DNA of 64,000 bases from Silicimonas algicola (lineage in GTDB: Bacteria > Pseudomonadota > Alphaproteobacteria > Rhodobacterales > Rhodobacteraceae): positions 62,001 through 126,000 of the forward strand of contig NZ_QGGV01000004.1 of the NCBI RefSeq assembly GCF_003148765.1. The letters run 5' to 3'. The notes under the pieces were generated by a model. The model did not search any database. It was given only the letters and a program-made list of their open reading frames with translations, and was not told the origin of the DNA. This document shows, piece after piece, positions 1 to 9,750 of the stretch. Position 1 is the first letter of the stretch. Every line of letters starts with the position of its first letter. The position numbers were made by a program, and so were the translations under genes.

Positions 1-1
1 C

Positions 2-139
2 GGTCTGTGGGCAACCTGCGTACAGCACGAGATCGACCATCTCGACGGACGCCTGTTCATAGATTACCTAAAGCCGCTGCGGCGCCAGATGATCACGCGC
101 AAAATGCAGAAGCTGAAGCGCGAAAAGGCGCGGGCGTGA
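2..139 (+). CDS. def: Peptide deformylase 1 (3' fragment)
   Basis: The window opens inside this gene; only the last 45 codons are present, ending in TGA at 137-139. The fragment contains the third deformylase motif, QHEIDHLDG, with both metal-binding His and the catalytic Glu intact, followed by a basic C-terminal tail. Peptide deformylase is a cytoplasmic metalloenzyme that removes the formyl group from the N-terminal Met of nascent proteins at the ribosome exit. It is the first visible gene of a def-def-def-fmt operon: the GTG start of the next deformylase overlaps this stop codon (GTGA). The identification is firm although motifs 1 and 2 lie outside the window. Confidence 0.9.
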   Translation, partial: GLWATCVQHEIDHLDGRLFIDYLKPLRRQMITRKMQKLKREKARA

Positions 140-627
140 TCCGTTCCATCCTGCGCTGGCCCGACCCGATGCTGTCTCGTCGCTGCGATCCTGTTGGAGA
201 GATCGACGACCGGGTCCGTACTTTGGCCGAGGATATGCTCGAAACGATGTACGACGCTCCGGGTCGGGGGCTGGCCGCGCCGCAGGTCGGCGTGCCGCAA
301 CGGATATTCGTCATGGATTGCTCCTGGAAGGACGGCAGGCCCGAGCCGAAAGTGGTCATCGACCCCGAGATAGTGACATTTTCGGAGCGTCGCGCGACTG
401 GCCCTGAAGGCTGCCTGTCGATCCCCGGCGTCACGGCGGACGTCGAACGGGCGACGGACATCGTTCTGCGCTGGACCGATCTCGAAGGCATATCCCATGA
501 GGAGGCCTTGACCGGCTTCGAAGCGATCTGCGCGCAGCATGAATTTGACCATCTGAACGGCATCGTGACCTTCGACCGCGTGTCGCCCGAGATGCGGGCG
601 CTTCTTGAAGCCGAGTACAACCATTGA
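136..627 (+). CDS. def: Peptide deformylase 2
   Basis: A complete 163-aa deformylase starting at a GTG that overlaps the previous stop; this start gives the family's usual opening (ILRWPDP). All three catalytic motifs are intact: [10 protein letters not shown] (residues 43-52), EGCLS (91-95, metal ligand Cys93) and QHEFDH (134-139, ligands His135 and His139, catalytic Glu136). It should deformylate nascent N-formyl-Met peptides. It is shorter at the C terminus than the first copy and lacks the basic tail. It ends in TTGA, where the next paralogue's TTG start overlaps, so the genes are very probably translationally coupled. A second active copy in tandem may provide different substrate preference or dosage; that is inference. 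Confidence 0.93.
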   Translation: MIRSILRWPDPMLSRRCDPVGEIDDRVRTLAEDMLETMYDAPGRGLAAPQVGVPQRIFVMDCSWKDGRPEPKVVIDPEIVTFSERRATGPEGCLSIPGVTADVERATDIVLRWTDLEGISHEEALTGFEAICAQHEFDHLNGIVTFDRVSPEMRALLEAEYNH

Positions 628-1115
628 CCGTTCGGCCTTTCCTCCTCTGGCCGGACCGTCGCCTTCGAACCGCTGCATCGCCTGCAGGCCCCGTCTGTGA
701 CGACCACTGGGCCATATGGTCGGACATGATCGAGACGATGGACGCGATGCCCGGCTACGGTCTTGCCGCGCCGCAGATTGGCGTGATGCTGCGCCTTGCC
801 GTCGTGGATTGCTCGGACGAACGGGGCCGCGCCCTTCGCCTGGCGGATCCCCTCATTGTCGTGGCCAGCGACGAGACCAGCGACTGGGACGAGGCTCCGC
901 CGAACCTGCCAGGCGTTTCGGCCCGCGTCAGCCGCCCAGCGCGCGTGACGGTGGCGTTCACCGACGCGGAGGGCGACCGGGTGCGACAGGACTTCGAGGG
1001 ACTCTGGGCGACGAGCGTACAGCATCAGATCGACCACCTGGACGGGAGGATGTTCTTCGATCGTCTCAGCCGCACGAAGCGCGAGATGCTTCTGAAGAAG
1101 GCGCTGAAACGGTGA
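624..1115 (+). CDS. Degenerate peptide deformylase paralogue, probably inactive
   Basis: A 163-aa protein with the overall deformylase layout but broken catalytic motifs. Motif 1 survives ([10 protein letters not shown], residues 44-53). At motif 2, the expected EGCLS reads EAPPN (90-94), so the metal-ligand Cys is replaced by Pro. In motif 3, QHExDH reads QHQIDH (133-138), with the catalytic Glu replaced by Gln135. Loss of one metal ligand and the general base predicts no deformylase activity. The TTG start overlaps the preceding TGA and its own stop overlaps the fmt GTG start, so it remains embedded in the operon with no frameshift or internal stop, which argues for a retained non-catalytic role such as peptide or ribosome binding. 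Such third paralogues are, as I recall, common in Rhodobacteraceae. Confidence 0.85.
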   Translation: MTVRPFLLWPDRRLRTAASPAGPVCDDHWAIWSDMIETMDAMPGYGLAAPQIGVMLRLAVVDCSDERGRALRLADPLIVVASDETSDWDEAPPNLPGVSARVSRPARVTVAFTDAEGDRVRQDFEGLWATSVQHQIDHLDGRMFFDRLSRTKREMLLKKALKR

Positions 1116-2011
1116 GGCTGGTTTTCATGGGCACGCCGGACTTCTCGGTCCCGGCGCTGGATGCGCTCGTGGCGGCGGGCCACGACGTTGCGTGCATCTA
1201 TACTCAACCGCCCCGCCCGGCAGGACGAGGCAAGAGGGATCGCCCGACTCCCGTGCATCGACGGGCGGTCGAGCTTGGGCTTCCGGTGCGCCATCCGGTC
1301 AGCCTGAAAGAGGCGTCGGAACACTCGGATTTCTCTGATTTAGAGACAGATATCGCCGTCGTGGTCGCGTACGGCCTTCTCCTTCCCCAGGCCGTGCTGA
1401 ATGCGCCCGTGCGTGGATGCCTGAACATCCACGCGTCGCTCCTTCCGCGCTGGCGCGGGGCCGCGCCCATCCATCGCGCCATCCTGGCAGGCGATGCCGA
1501 GACGGGCGTCTGTATCATGCAGATGGACGCCGGCCTGGACACTGGACCGGTTCTCCTGCGCGACGTGACCGCAATCGGCCCCGAGGACACGACCGGCGAT
1601 CTGCATGACCGCCTCGCGGATCTTGGGGCAACACTTGTCGTCAGGGCGCTCGAAGAGCTGGAGGCCCTTACGCCCGTTCCGCAGTCCGAAGAGGGCATCA
1701 CCTACGCACGAAAAATCGACAAGGCCGAGGCCCGCATCGACTGGACGCGACCCGGACAGGACATCGACCGGCAGATCCGCGGACTCTCGCCCTTTCCCGG
1801 GGCCTGGTGCGACGTGAACGGGGAACGCGTGAAGCTGCTTCGATCCAGGCTGACCAACGGCTCGGGCGTCCCGGGCACCCATCTGGGCGGCTTTTGCATC
1901 GTCTGCGGGGAAGGTGCCGTCCAGATCGTGGAAGCGCAGCGCGAGGGCAAGCGGCCCATGACCGCAGTCGAGATACTGCGCGGAATGGACCTGCCCCAGC
2001 GTCTGGGTTAA
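1112..2011 (+). CDS. fmt: Methionyl-tRNA formyltransferase
   Basis: A 299-aa enzyme that formylates Met-tRNAfMet using 10-formyltetrahydrofolate, producing the substrate later removed by deformylase. The N-terminal formyltransferase domain has the signature [17 protein letters not shown] with catalytic Asn105 and His107, and Asp143 in DAGLDTGPV. The C-terminal OB-like domain follows (about 200-299). The GTG start at 1112 overlaps the upstream stop (GTGA) and gives the family's typical N terminus ([10 protein letters not shown]); the open frame extends upstream only as a shadow of the previous gene. Its 3' end overlaps by four bases the convergent LuxR-type gene. Last gene of the formyl-Met operon. 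Confidence 0.95.
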   Translation: MRLVFMGTPDFSVPALDALVAAGHDVACIYTQPPRPAGRGKRDRPTPVHRRAVELGLPVRHPVSLKEASEHSDFSDLETDIAVVVAYGLLLPQAVLNAPVRGCLNIHASLLPRWRGAAPIHRAILAGDAETGVCIMQMDAGLDTGPVLLRDVTAIGPEDTTGDLHDRLADLGATLVVRALEELEALTPVPQSEEGITYARKIDKAEARIDWTRPGQDIDRQIRGLSPFPGAWCDVNGERVKLLRSRLTNGSGVPGTHLGGFCIVCGEGAVQIVEAQREGKRPMTAVEILRGMDLPQRLG

Positions 2012-2520
2012 CCCGCGTCAGGAAGACGACCGGCCAAAATCCGGTCGATCAGCATACTCAGCAGTTCGGCGCGGCTATGAACGCCGGCTTTCCGGAACAC
2101 CGCGTTGAAATGCGCCTTGATCGTTCCTTCGGCGCTTCCGCGCATCTCGGCGATTTCGGCAGTGCCCAAACCCTTGACCAGAAACATCGCGACGTCCGAC
2201 TCGGCGGGCGACAGCTTCCAGTCCTTGAACTGGGCGCGGATCGCCTCGTGCACCTCGGCGGCGGCCACGGCCAGATCCTGTTCCAGCGCCACTTCGTGAC
2301 GGAGAAGGGACACAAAGAATCGAGCCTCGAGAACCATGGCGGCGATCAGCGTCAGCGTCGCCAAAGTTTCGACCGCCATGTGGACGGTCAGGTGCGACAT
2401 GCCCCCCTCGGCCGCGATGTCGGCGAAGACGTCGACGATGAAGAAGACGGCGCAGATCCCCTGCACCGCCATGAGGAGGACAAGCCCCCAGTTCCGCGTC
2501 GCCATTGAGCCGCCCGACAT
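2008..2520 (-). CDS. Membrane-tethered LuxR-type transcriptional regulator
   Basis: A 170-aa protein with two hydrophobic N-terminal segments (about residues 11-33 and 45-68), a short charged linker and a C-terminal LuxR-type helix-turn-helix (about 105-165; [17 protein letters not shown] followed by [19 protein letters not shown]). There is no receiver or autoinducer domain, so it looks like a one-component regulator anchored in the inner membrane with its HTH in the cytoplasm. It is the last gene of an operon after a PepSY protein and a cytochrome b561, nine bases downstream of the latter, which suggests sensing of redox or envelope state through these partners (inference). The 3' end overlaps fmt by four bases in convergent orientation. 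Confidence 0.85.
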   Translation of the reverse strand: MSGGSMATRNWGLVLLMAVQGICAVFFIVDVFADIAAEGGMSHLTVHMAVETLATLTLIAAMVLEARFFVSLLRHEVALEQDLAVAAAEVHEAIRAQFKDWKLSPAESDVAMFLVKGLGTAEIAEMRGSAEGTIKAHFNAVFRKAGVHSRAELLSMLIDRILAGRLPDAG

Positions 2521-2529
2521 GCCGCCGGT

Positions 2530-3054
2530 TTAATCCGACGGAAGGACCTTGCAACCCGTTACCATCGCCCGCGGCAAATTCACGCTTGTCCGCCAGCTTT
2601 CGTACAGGACGGCCACGATATGAAGAACGACCGAGATCTCGGCCCAGGTCACGGCAACCTCGTGCAGTTCCTCGGGCCATTCCACGCCCCAGAACATGTT
2701 CGTCGTCATCAGGTAGCCGGACAGGCCGATGACCAGAAGCGTCGCGAGAATATTGTAGATCATCAGAGCGCCCAGCGGCGTGTGACCGACGTGACGATGC
2801 GTCTCGCCGCCCGCCATTTCGCGTATCTGGTCCAGCGAGCCCGACAGGCTGGGCGGAAAATTGGCGAAGCGCGCATACCGGGTGCCGACGACACCCCAGA
2901 GGACGCGTATCGCGACAAGCCCGAGGATCGCGTAGCCGATCCATTGGTGCAGCTTGCTGTCGTCGTCTACGAAAAGAGCGTTGGCCGCGAAACCGGCAAC
3001 CAGCGTCCAGTGAAAGACCCTGACGACAGGGTCCCAGACCTTGATGCGTTCCAT
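2530..3054 (-). CDS. Cytochrome b561-family di-heme membrane protein
   Basis: A 174-aa integral membrane protein with four predicted hydrophobic helices, beginning with the family-typical IKVWDPVVRVFHW and containing spaced His residues (HQWIGY, HRHVGH, LHEVAV, VLHIVAV) suitable as heme b ligands. Members of this family (prokaryotic cytochrome b561 and hydrogenase-type b cytochromes) pass electrons between the quinone pool and periplasmic partners. It lies between a secreted PepSY protein and a membrane LuxR regulator on one strand, with short gaps, so all three are probably co-transcribed. The specific electron partner cannot be told from sequence. Confidence 0.88.
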   Translation of the reverse strand: MERIKVWDPVVRVFHWTLVAGFAANALFVDDDSKLHQWIGYAILGLVAIRVLWGVVGTRYARFANFPPSLSGSLDQIREMAGGETHRHVGHTPLGALMIYNILATLLVIGLSGYLMTTNMFWGVEWPEELHEVAVTWAEISVVLHIVAVLYESWRTSVNLPRAMVTGCKVLPSD

Positions 3055-3117
3055 CCTGCGACTCCTGAAAAATGGCCGCAGACCGGGGGATGGTCGGTCT
3101 GCGGCCGCGCTGCCTGA

Positions 3118-3372
3118 TCAGTCGTCGTTCTTGACTTCGACGATCTCGAATGCAGCGTCCAGGAACACCTCGAACTTGCTGCCGTCCTTCTTGGCATACG
3201 CCTCGTACATGCCGTCCTCGATCTTGATCTTGGCCACTTCGTAGCCTTGCTCGGTCAGAAGCTGGCGGATGTGATTGGTGTTGGCGTCGGTCAGCTCGAC
3301 CGAGTTGGCCGCGAAGGCGCCGGTCGCAAGCAGGGCAGCGACCAGAGCGGGGGCGATGAGTGTCTTGAACAT
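3118..3372 (-). CDS. Secreted PepSY-domain protein
   Basis: An 84-aa protein with a clear Sec signal peptide (residues 1-21, hydrophobic core then AFA) and a single PepSY-like domain (about 25-84) ending in an acidic tail. A Shine-Dalgarno AAAGGA sits seven bases before the ATG. Small PepSY proteins are periplasmic and often accompany b-type cytochromes or two-component regulators, where they are thought to modulate or inhibit partners; no enzymatic role is expected. It heads the operon with cytochrome b561 and the LuxR regulator. A 12-bp inverted repeat lies in the divergent promoter region upstream. Confidence 0.85.
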   Translation of the reverse strand: MFKTLIAPALVAALLATGAFAANSVELTDANTNHIRQLLTEQGYEVAKIKIEDGMYEAYAKKDGSKFEVFLDAAFEIVEVKNDD

Positions 3373-3460
3373 GAGTAATCCTTTCCAGTGAACGTCCGGC
3401 GGCAGGGGTTGGGGGAAGTGGTCGCCGGTGCCTGTAGGTCGCCGAGAACGGCGGAGGTGG

Positions 3461-3530
3461 AAACTAACCCGATGGGTCGGATGCGGGGCTTAGGTCCCTC
3501 GCTCACGTTTCTATACCTTCGGGTTAGGTT
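3461..3530. promoter_or_regulatory. Long-spaced inverted repeat in a divergent promoter region
   Basis: AAACTAACCCGA at 3461-3472 and TCGGGTTAGGTT at 3519-3530 are inverted copies of a 12-bp word with one mismatch (nine inner positions perfect), 46 bases apart. They occupy the region between the minus-strand PepSY operon and the plus-strand DUF3445 gene. The arms could be two half-sites for a dimeric activator; the LuxR-type regulator of the neighbouring operon is the obvious candidate, but this is inference. Confidence 0.4.
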
Positions 3531-3614
3531 GGGTGCGCAGGATGCTGCCGGCGGTCGGCTGCATGACGACGGTCATGCTCTGCCCAGGTCCCGCGCAGCC
3601 TGATAGGCAGGGGC

Positions 3615-4439
3615 ATGGACACCCCGATTCTCCACCAACGGCTGCCCGAGGCGCCCTGGCTTGACCCCGCGATGAGGCGGCTGCCGGGTATCAGGCCCCG
3701 GCCGGTCGAGGAATGGATCCTGAGAGATGAGGCCTTCACCGGTCAGATGGCGCTGCGAGATACCTTGATCGCGGAGGAGAGGTCGCGCGTCCACGAGCTT
3801 CTGCCAGGAGGAGAGGCTGCCGCGCGCGAACTTCTGGACATGGTCCTCGGCACTCTGTCCACGGATGCGAGCTATCAGATCGGCGCCCAAGTCGTGACCC
3901 GACCCGATGGGCGCATCGTGGACCTCGACACCACACTGCCCCTCGTGACGCTCGGGCGGCTGGTGCAGTCGGATTTCTGCATCCTCGAGGCTGGGCCGGA
4001 GGGTCACGTCATGTCAGGCGCCATCCTGTGCTTTCCCGCCGGATGGACACTGGCGCAGAAGATCGGTCGTCCGCTCGACGGCATCCACGGTCCGGTGAAA
4101 AGCTATGACGCCGATGTCGGTCGACGGGTGCAGCGGCTGTTCGACGCCATACGACCCGATCAGATCCTCTGGCGAGCGAATGCCCATCTCTACGATGACC
4201 CGACCCTTTTCGCGCCGCGGACCGAAGCGATGCCCCGGCCCTATGTCGGGCTTGGGGCCGCGAAATACGTCCGTTCGGAGCGCCAGACCCTTCGGCGGCT
4301 TCCCAAGACAGGAGCTGTCGTCTTCGGCATCCACACCCTGATGGTTCCGCTGGCCGGGCTGACCGAGGAACAGCGGGCCGAGCTTCATAGGCTCGAGACC
4401 CGGGCGTCGGTCAGACCGGAAGAAGCGTCGACAGGGTAA
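3615..4439 (+). CDS. DUF3445 heme-dependent oxidative N-demethylase-like protein
   Basis: A 274-aa soluble protein recognised as a member of the DUF3445/HODM alpha-like family (features include HxRLPEAPW near the start, the LPGGEAAARELL segment, and the WRANAHLYDD and RSERQTLRRLPKTGAVVFGIHT blocks). The characterised relative, the heme-dependent oxidative N-demethylase of Pseudomonas, demethylates secondary amines such as dimethylamine with a PAS-like heme domain plus reductase subunits. Here the alpha-like gene stands alone, with no ferredoxin reductase or beta/gamma subunits next to it, so either it uses a general reductase or its substrate differs. The 3' end overlaps the convergent membrane-protein gene by 29 bases. 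Confidence 0.8.
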   Translation: MDTPILHQRLPEAPWLDPAMRRLPGIRPRPVEEWILRDEAFTGQMALRDTLIAEERSRVHELLPGGEAAARELLDMVLGTLSTDASYQIGAQVVTRPDGRIVDLDTTLPLVTLGRLVQSDFCILEAGPEGHVMSGAILCFPAGWTLAQKIGRPLDGIHGPVKSYDADVGRRVQRLFDAIRPDQILWRANAHLYDDPTLFAPRTEAMPRPYVGLGAAKYVRSERQTLRRLPKTGAVVFGIHTLMVPLAGLTEEQRAELHRLETRASVRPEEASTG

Positions 4440-4818
4440 GGCCCGCCCCCGCCTGATCCAACGCCAGGAACAGGCCGGTCAGTGCAAGAACATGCGCCGT
4501 GGTCCGAAGGTTCTCGCCGCCCAGAATGTTGAGGCAAAGGAGGGCCAGGCCCACCGGCATCGCAAAGATCAAGACGATCATGTTGATGACATAGACCGTG
4601 GCCCTGGCCACGGGGTCTCCATGCTCCGGATGGCTGGAGGGCTCGAACACGTCTTCCATCGCGGACTGGTGCGTCAGCGAAATCGAGTCGGCACGGAAGA
4701 TGCTCGTCTTCTCGCGGCGAAGACGGTCTTCCGGGGGCTCGAGGTCGGGAAAGAGATCGCGGCTTGTGACCGCGACGCGGGAAATCCTCAACCCTGCAAT
4801 TCTATGGACTTTTGTCAT
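4411..4818 (-). CDS. Hypothetical membrane protein
   Basis: A 135-aa reading frame with a charged N-terminal half (about residues 1-60) and two hydrophobic helices in the C-terminal half (VYVINMIVLIFAMPVGLALL and AHVLALTGLFLALDQ). I do not recognise a named family, but the two-helix segment after a charged stretch looks like a genuine small inner-membrane protein. The start is uncertain: ATG at 4816-4818 is chosen, with only a weak CAGG upstream; an internal ATG at 4659 would give an 82-aa protein consisting mostly of the membrane part. The gene overlaps the convergent DUF3445 gene by 29 bases at its 3' end. Two 11-bp direct repeats lie upstream. Confidence 0.55.
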   Translation of the reverse strand: MTKVHRIAGLRISRVAVTSRDLFPDLEPPEDRLRREKTSIFRADSISLTHQSAMEDVFEPSSHPEHGDPVARATVYVINMIVLIFAMPVGLALLCLNILGGENLRTTAHVLALTGLFLALDQAGAGLTLSTLLPV

Positions 4819-4909
4819 CCTGTTGTTGGCGCCAAGCGCCCCTCTCTGGAGAAAGTCTCTTTGTCTGCAAACCGTCCGCCAGACGTGCGCCACGATTGTG
4901 AAGAGATTG

Positions 4910-4940
4910 GGGCGACTTTGTGGACATCAGGGCGACTTTG
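4910..4940. repeat. Two 11-bp direct repeats upstream of a membrane-protein gene
   Basis: GGGCGACTTTG occurs at 4910-4920 and again at 4930-4940, start to start exactly 20 bases, about two helical turns. The repeats lie upstream of the minus-strand hypothetical membrane protein and downstream of the clpB terminator. They could be tandem regulator half-sites in that gene's promoter. Confidence 0.4.
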
Positions 4941-5027
4941 GCGCGAATGCGCAGCTTTCCTCCTATGTTCGGACGAGGGTCTGCAACAATAGGATTCAAA
5001 AAGCAAAATTGTATCTGCGTAAGGGCC

Positions 5028-5053
5028 AATGGCCCCGCGTAAGCGGGGCCATT
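5028..5053 (-). terminator. Hairpin terminator downstream of clpB
   Basis: A perfect 11-bp stem (AATGGCCCCGC / GCGGGGCCATT) with a 4-base loop begins 18 bases past the clpB stop in the direction of clpB transcription. No strong T-tract follows, so termination strength is uncertain, but the GC-rich stem and the position fit an intrinsic terminator or a 3' stabilising hairpin. Confidence 0.7.
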
Positions 5054-5070
5054 CCAGGAACAATCAGACG

Positions 5071-7686
<2,616 letters not shown>

Positions 7687-7856
7687 CGTTCTCTCCTTAT
7701 AAAGCGCCCTATCGTGGCGACACCCGCGTTGCGGCGTGCCCCTCTCGGGCCTCACGTCTCATTTGTGATCTGCATGGGGTCTGCGCAAGGGCATGGGAAC
7801 CGGATTCCACCATCGGAGTTGCCCCATCGGATCGCAAAGCAAGGAGCGTCCCGGCT

Positions 7857-8102
7857 ATGTACTCAACCCAGGTCGGACCGGTGGTCTACAACCCCGCCAC
7901 TCGCGCCTTCGAGGCGCTTGTCACCCTCAACGAAGGTCTGGACGGCATTCGCATCCCTTGCAGCCTGCGCTTCCCGATCGACGCGCCCGCATCCGTCGTC
8001 GTTCCCGCCCTGATCCGTCAGGCGAAGGAAAAACGTCAAAGCAACCGGGCTCCGCTCGTATCGCGCCTCTCACGGCTCGCGGAAGGCTCGATCGCCGCCT
8101 GA
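7857..8102 (+). CDS. Conserved hypothetical protein, 81 aa
   Basis: A small soluble protein with no signal peptide or membrane segment. The central part (FEALVTLNEGLDGIRIPCSLRF) looks like a beta-rich domain, and the C-terminal half is basic (IRQAKEKRQSNRAPLVSRL). AAGGAG precedes the ATG by ten bases, and the reading frame is not a shadow of another gene. It lies just upstream of pyrF, divergent from clpB. I recognise no family; I believe similar short proteins occur near pyrF in related genomes, but cannot verify this. Its function is unknown. Confidence 0.65.
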   Translation: MYSTQVGPVVYNPATRAFEALVTLNEGLDGIRIPCSLRFPIDAPASVVVPALIRQAKEKRQSNRAPLVSRLSRLAEGSIAA

Positions 8103-8160
8103 TCTTGCGTCCCCGCCCGTCGCGGTCTAACCCGCACGAAATCGGATAGGGGATGCGACC

Positions 8161-8883
8161 ATGCTTCAGGCGGACGACAGGCTGATCGTGGCCCTGGATG
8201 TCGGCGACGCCCTTCAAGGGCTCGCCTTGGCCGAACGGCTCGGAGATAGCGTCAGCTTCTACAAGATCGGTCTGGGGATGCTGACGGGGGGAGGCCTCGC
8301 CCTCGCCAACGAGTTGAAGTCCGATCACGGCAAGCGCATTTTTCTCGACATGAAGCTCTTCGACATCGGGGCCACCGTCGAGGCTGCGGTGCGCGGTATC
8401 GCCCAGTTCGACCTCGACTTCCTGACCGTCCACGGCGACCCGAACGTGGTTCGCGCCGCGCGGGAGGGGGCCTCCGGGTCGAACATGAAAATCCTCGCCG
8501 TGACCATCCTCACTTCGCTCGACCGCCAGGACCTTGACGCCGCGCTCATCCGCAAAGGTTCTGTCCCGGAGCTTGTGATCGAGCGCGCGGGCCGTGCCCT
8601 CGAGGCTGGCGCGCAGGGAGTTATCTGTTCTCCGTTGGAAGCGCGCGGCGTTCGCGCCTTACCGGAGGCCGCCGGACGTCTGATCGTGACGCCCGGAGTT
8701 CGCCCGGCGGGATCGGACGTGGGCGACCAGAAGCGCGTGATGACGCCGGCCGAAGCCATCGCCGAGGGCGCGGATCACGTCGTCATCGGGCGCCCGATCC
8801 ACCGCGCCGTCTCGCCTCGCGCAGCCGTTCAAGACATCCTGGCCGAGATGTCGGCACCCCAGGCGATGCAGCCGAACCGCTGA
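8161..8883 (+). CDS. pyrF: Orotidine 5'-phosphate decarboxylase
   Basis: A 240-aa TIM-barrel enzyme that decarboxylates OMP to UMP, the last step of de novo pyrimidine synthesis. The catalytic signature D-x-K-x-x-D is present as LDMKLFD (Asp63, Lys65, Asp68), preceded by the substrate-binding IVALDV and KIGLGM blocks and followed by the phosphate-binding TPGVRP and VVIGRPI segments. The length is normal for the family. It follows the 81-aa orphan by 58 bases and may be transcribed with it. Confidence 0.96.
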   Translation: MLQADDRLIVALDVGDALQGLALAERLGDSVSFYKIGLGMLTGGGLALANELKSDHGKRIFLDMKLFDIGATVEAAVRGIAQFDLDFLTVHGDPNVVRAAREGASGSNMKILAVTILTSLDRQDLDAALIRKGSVPELVIERAGRALEAGAQGVICSPLEARGVRALPEAAGRLIVTPGVRPAGSDVGDQKRVMTPAEAIAEGADHVVIGRPIHRAVSPRAAVQDILAEMSAPQAMQPNR

Positions 8884-9120
8884 GGCGCCACGATCCAGAA
8901 GTCGCGTCAGACGTCCACTGTGTCGCTCTTTTGAACGATCATTGTCGCCGCTCGCGCGACTCCGAAGTCGCTACGCTTATAACTGTTTACGTTTTTCGAA
9001 CAGTCTCGCTGCACAATGCGGTCTCAGCGCGGATTCACCACCGCGGGTCCCTATTTCCGTCACATTTCGTTGCATGGCTGGGATCACTGGACGGAACCAA
9101 ACCGTGGACGAGGCCGAACG

Positions 9121-9747
9121 ATGACTATGGTCAAGAAGATCACCGACGGGCAGGTCGCAACCGCTGGTGTGACCGGCCTCTGTGCGGGGGCCAATGTCCG
9201 CACTCCCTGCGGCGAACGTCACGTCGAGTTCTTGCGCAAGGGCGACTTGATCGTCACGCGCGACAATGGCCTGCAACCCGTCAGGCTGGTCTGGACACGG
9301 ACCGTGAGCGGGGCGGAACTGGCGGCTGACCCTTCCCTCGCACCTGTCATGCTTTCGCCCCGCCTCGTCGGACCGATGATGCCTCAGAAGGCCCTGTCGG
9401 TCGGAAGCGCGCACCGTCTGCTGATCCCCGGATGGCGGCTCGAGGACGAGGAAGACCACGTGAGCTGCCTCGTTGCCGCACGCGATTTCCCCGGAACAGA
9501 GACACATGTGCCGCAGGGCGACGTCACCTACTACAACGTCGTTTTCGACAGCGCGCAGGTCTTCGCCGCGAACGGACTGCCTGTCGAAAGCTTTGCTCCG
9601 TCGCAGGAGTCGCTCCGGTTCGTCGCGAAGTCAGTGCAAGAGCAGCTTCGCGTCGCTTTCCCGGACCTGGGCCCCCGGTTCAAGGATTACCCAGCCCCGC
9701 GTTACAAGCTGCGCGAGCGGGTTTCCTACACTCCGCAATTCGCCTGA
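9121..9747 (+). CDS. Stand-alone Hint (hedgehog/intein-type) domain protein
   Basis: A 208-aa protein consisting almost only of a Hint_2-type domain. Family landmarks are the block near the N terminus where Cys21 (GLCAGANVRTPCG) takes the place of the usual CFTPGT-type motif, the VEFLRKGDLIVTRDNGLQPV segment, a conserved His in SVGSAHRLLI (block B-like) and YYNVVFDSAQVFAANGLPVESF near the end. In Rhodobacteraceae such domains usually sit at the C terminus of large secreted calcium-binding proteins; here there is no exported partner domain and no signal peptide. Whether it still performs autoprocessing is open. The start could also be the ATG two codons later. It is convergent with an aldo/keto reductase, three bases away. 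Confidence 0.8.
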   Translation: MTMVKKITDGQVATAGVTGLCAGANVRTPCGERHVEFLRKGDLIVTRDNGLQPVRLVWTRTVSGAELAADPSLAPVMLSPRLVGPMMPQKALSVGSAHRLLIPGWRLEDEEDHVSCLVAARDFPGTETHVPQGDVTYYNVVFDSAQVFAANGLPVESFAPSQESLRFVAKSVQEQLRVAFPDLGPRFKDYPAPRYKLRERVSYTPQFA

Positions 9748-9750
9748 CGC

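Noticed and set aside
7687-7800. A heat-shock (RpoH) promoter for clpB
   Set aside because: CTTG occurs upstream, but no -10 element at an acceptable distance could be found.
8884-9120. An extra small gene or N-terminal extension before the Hint gene
   Set aside because: The upstream in-frame codons have no ribosome site and do not resemble a signal peptide; nothing else was recognised in this gap.
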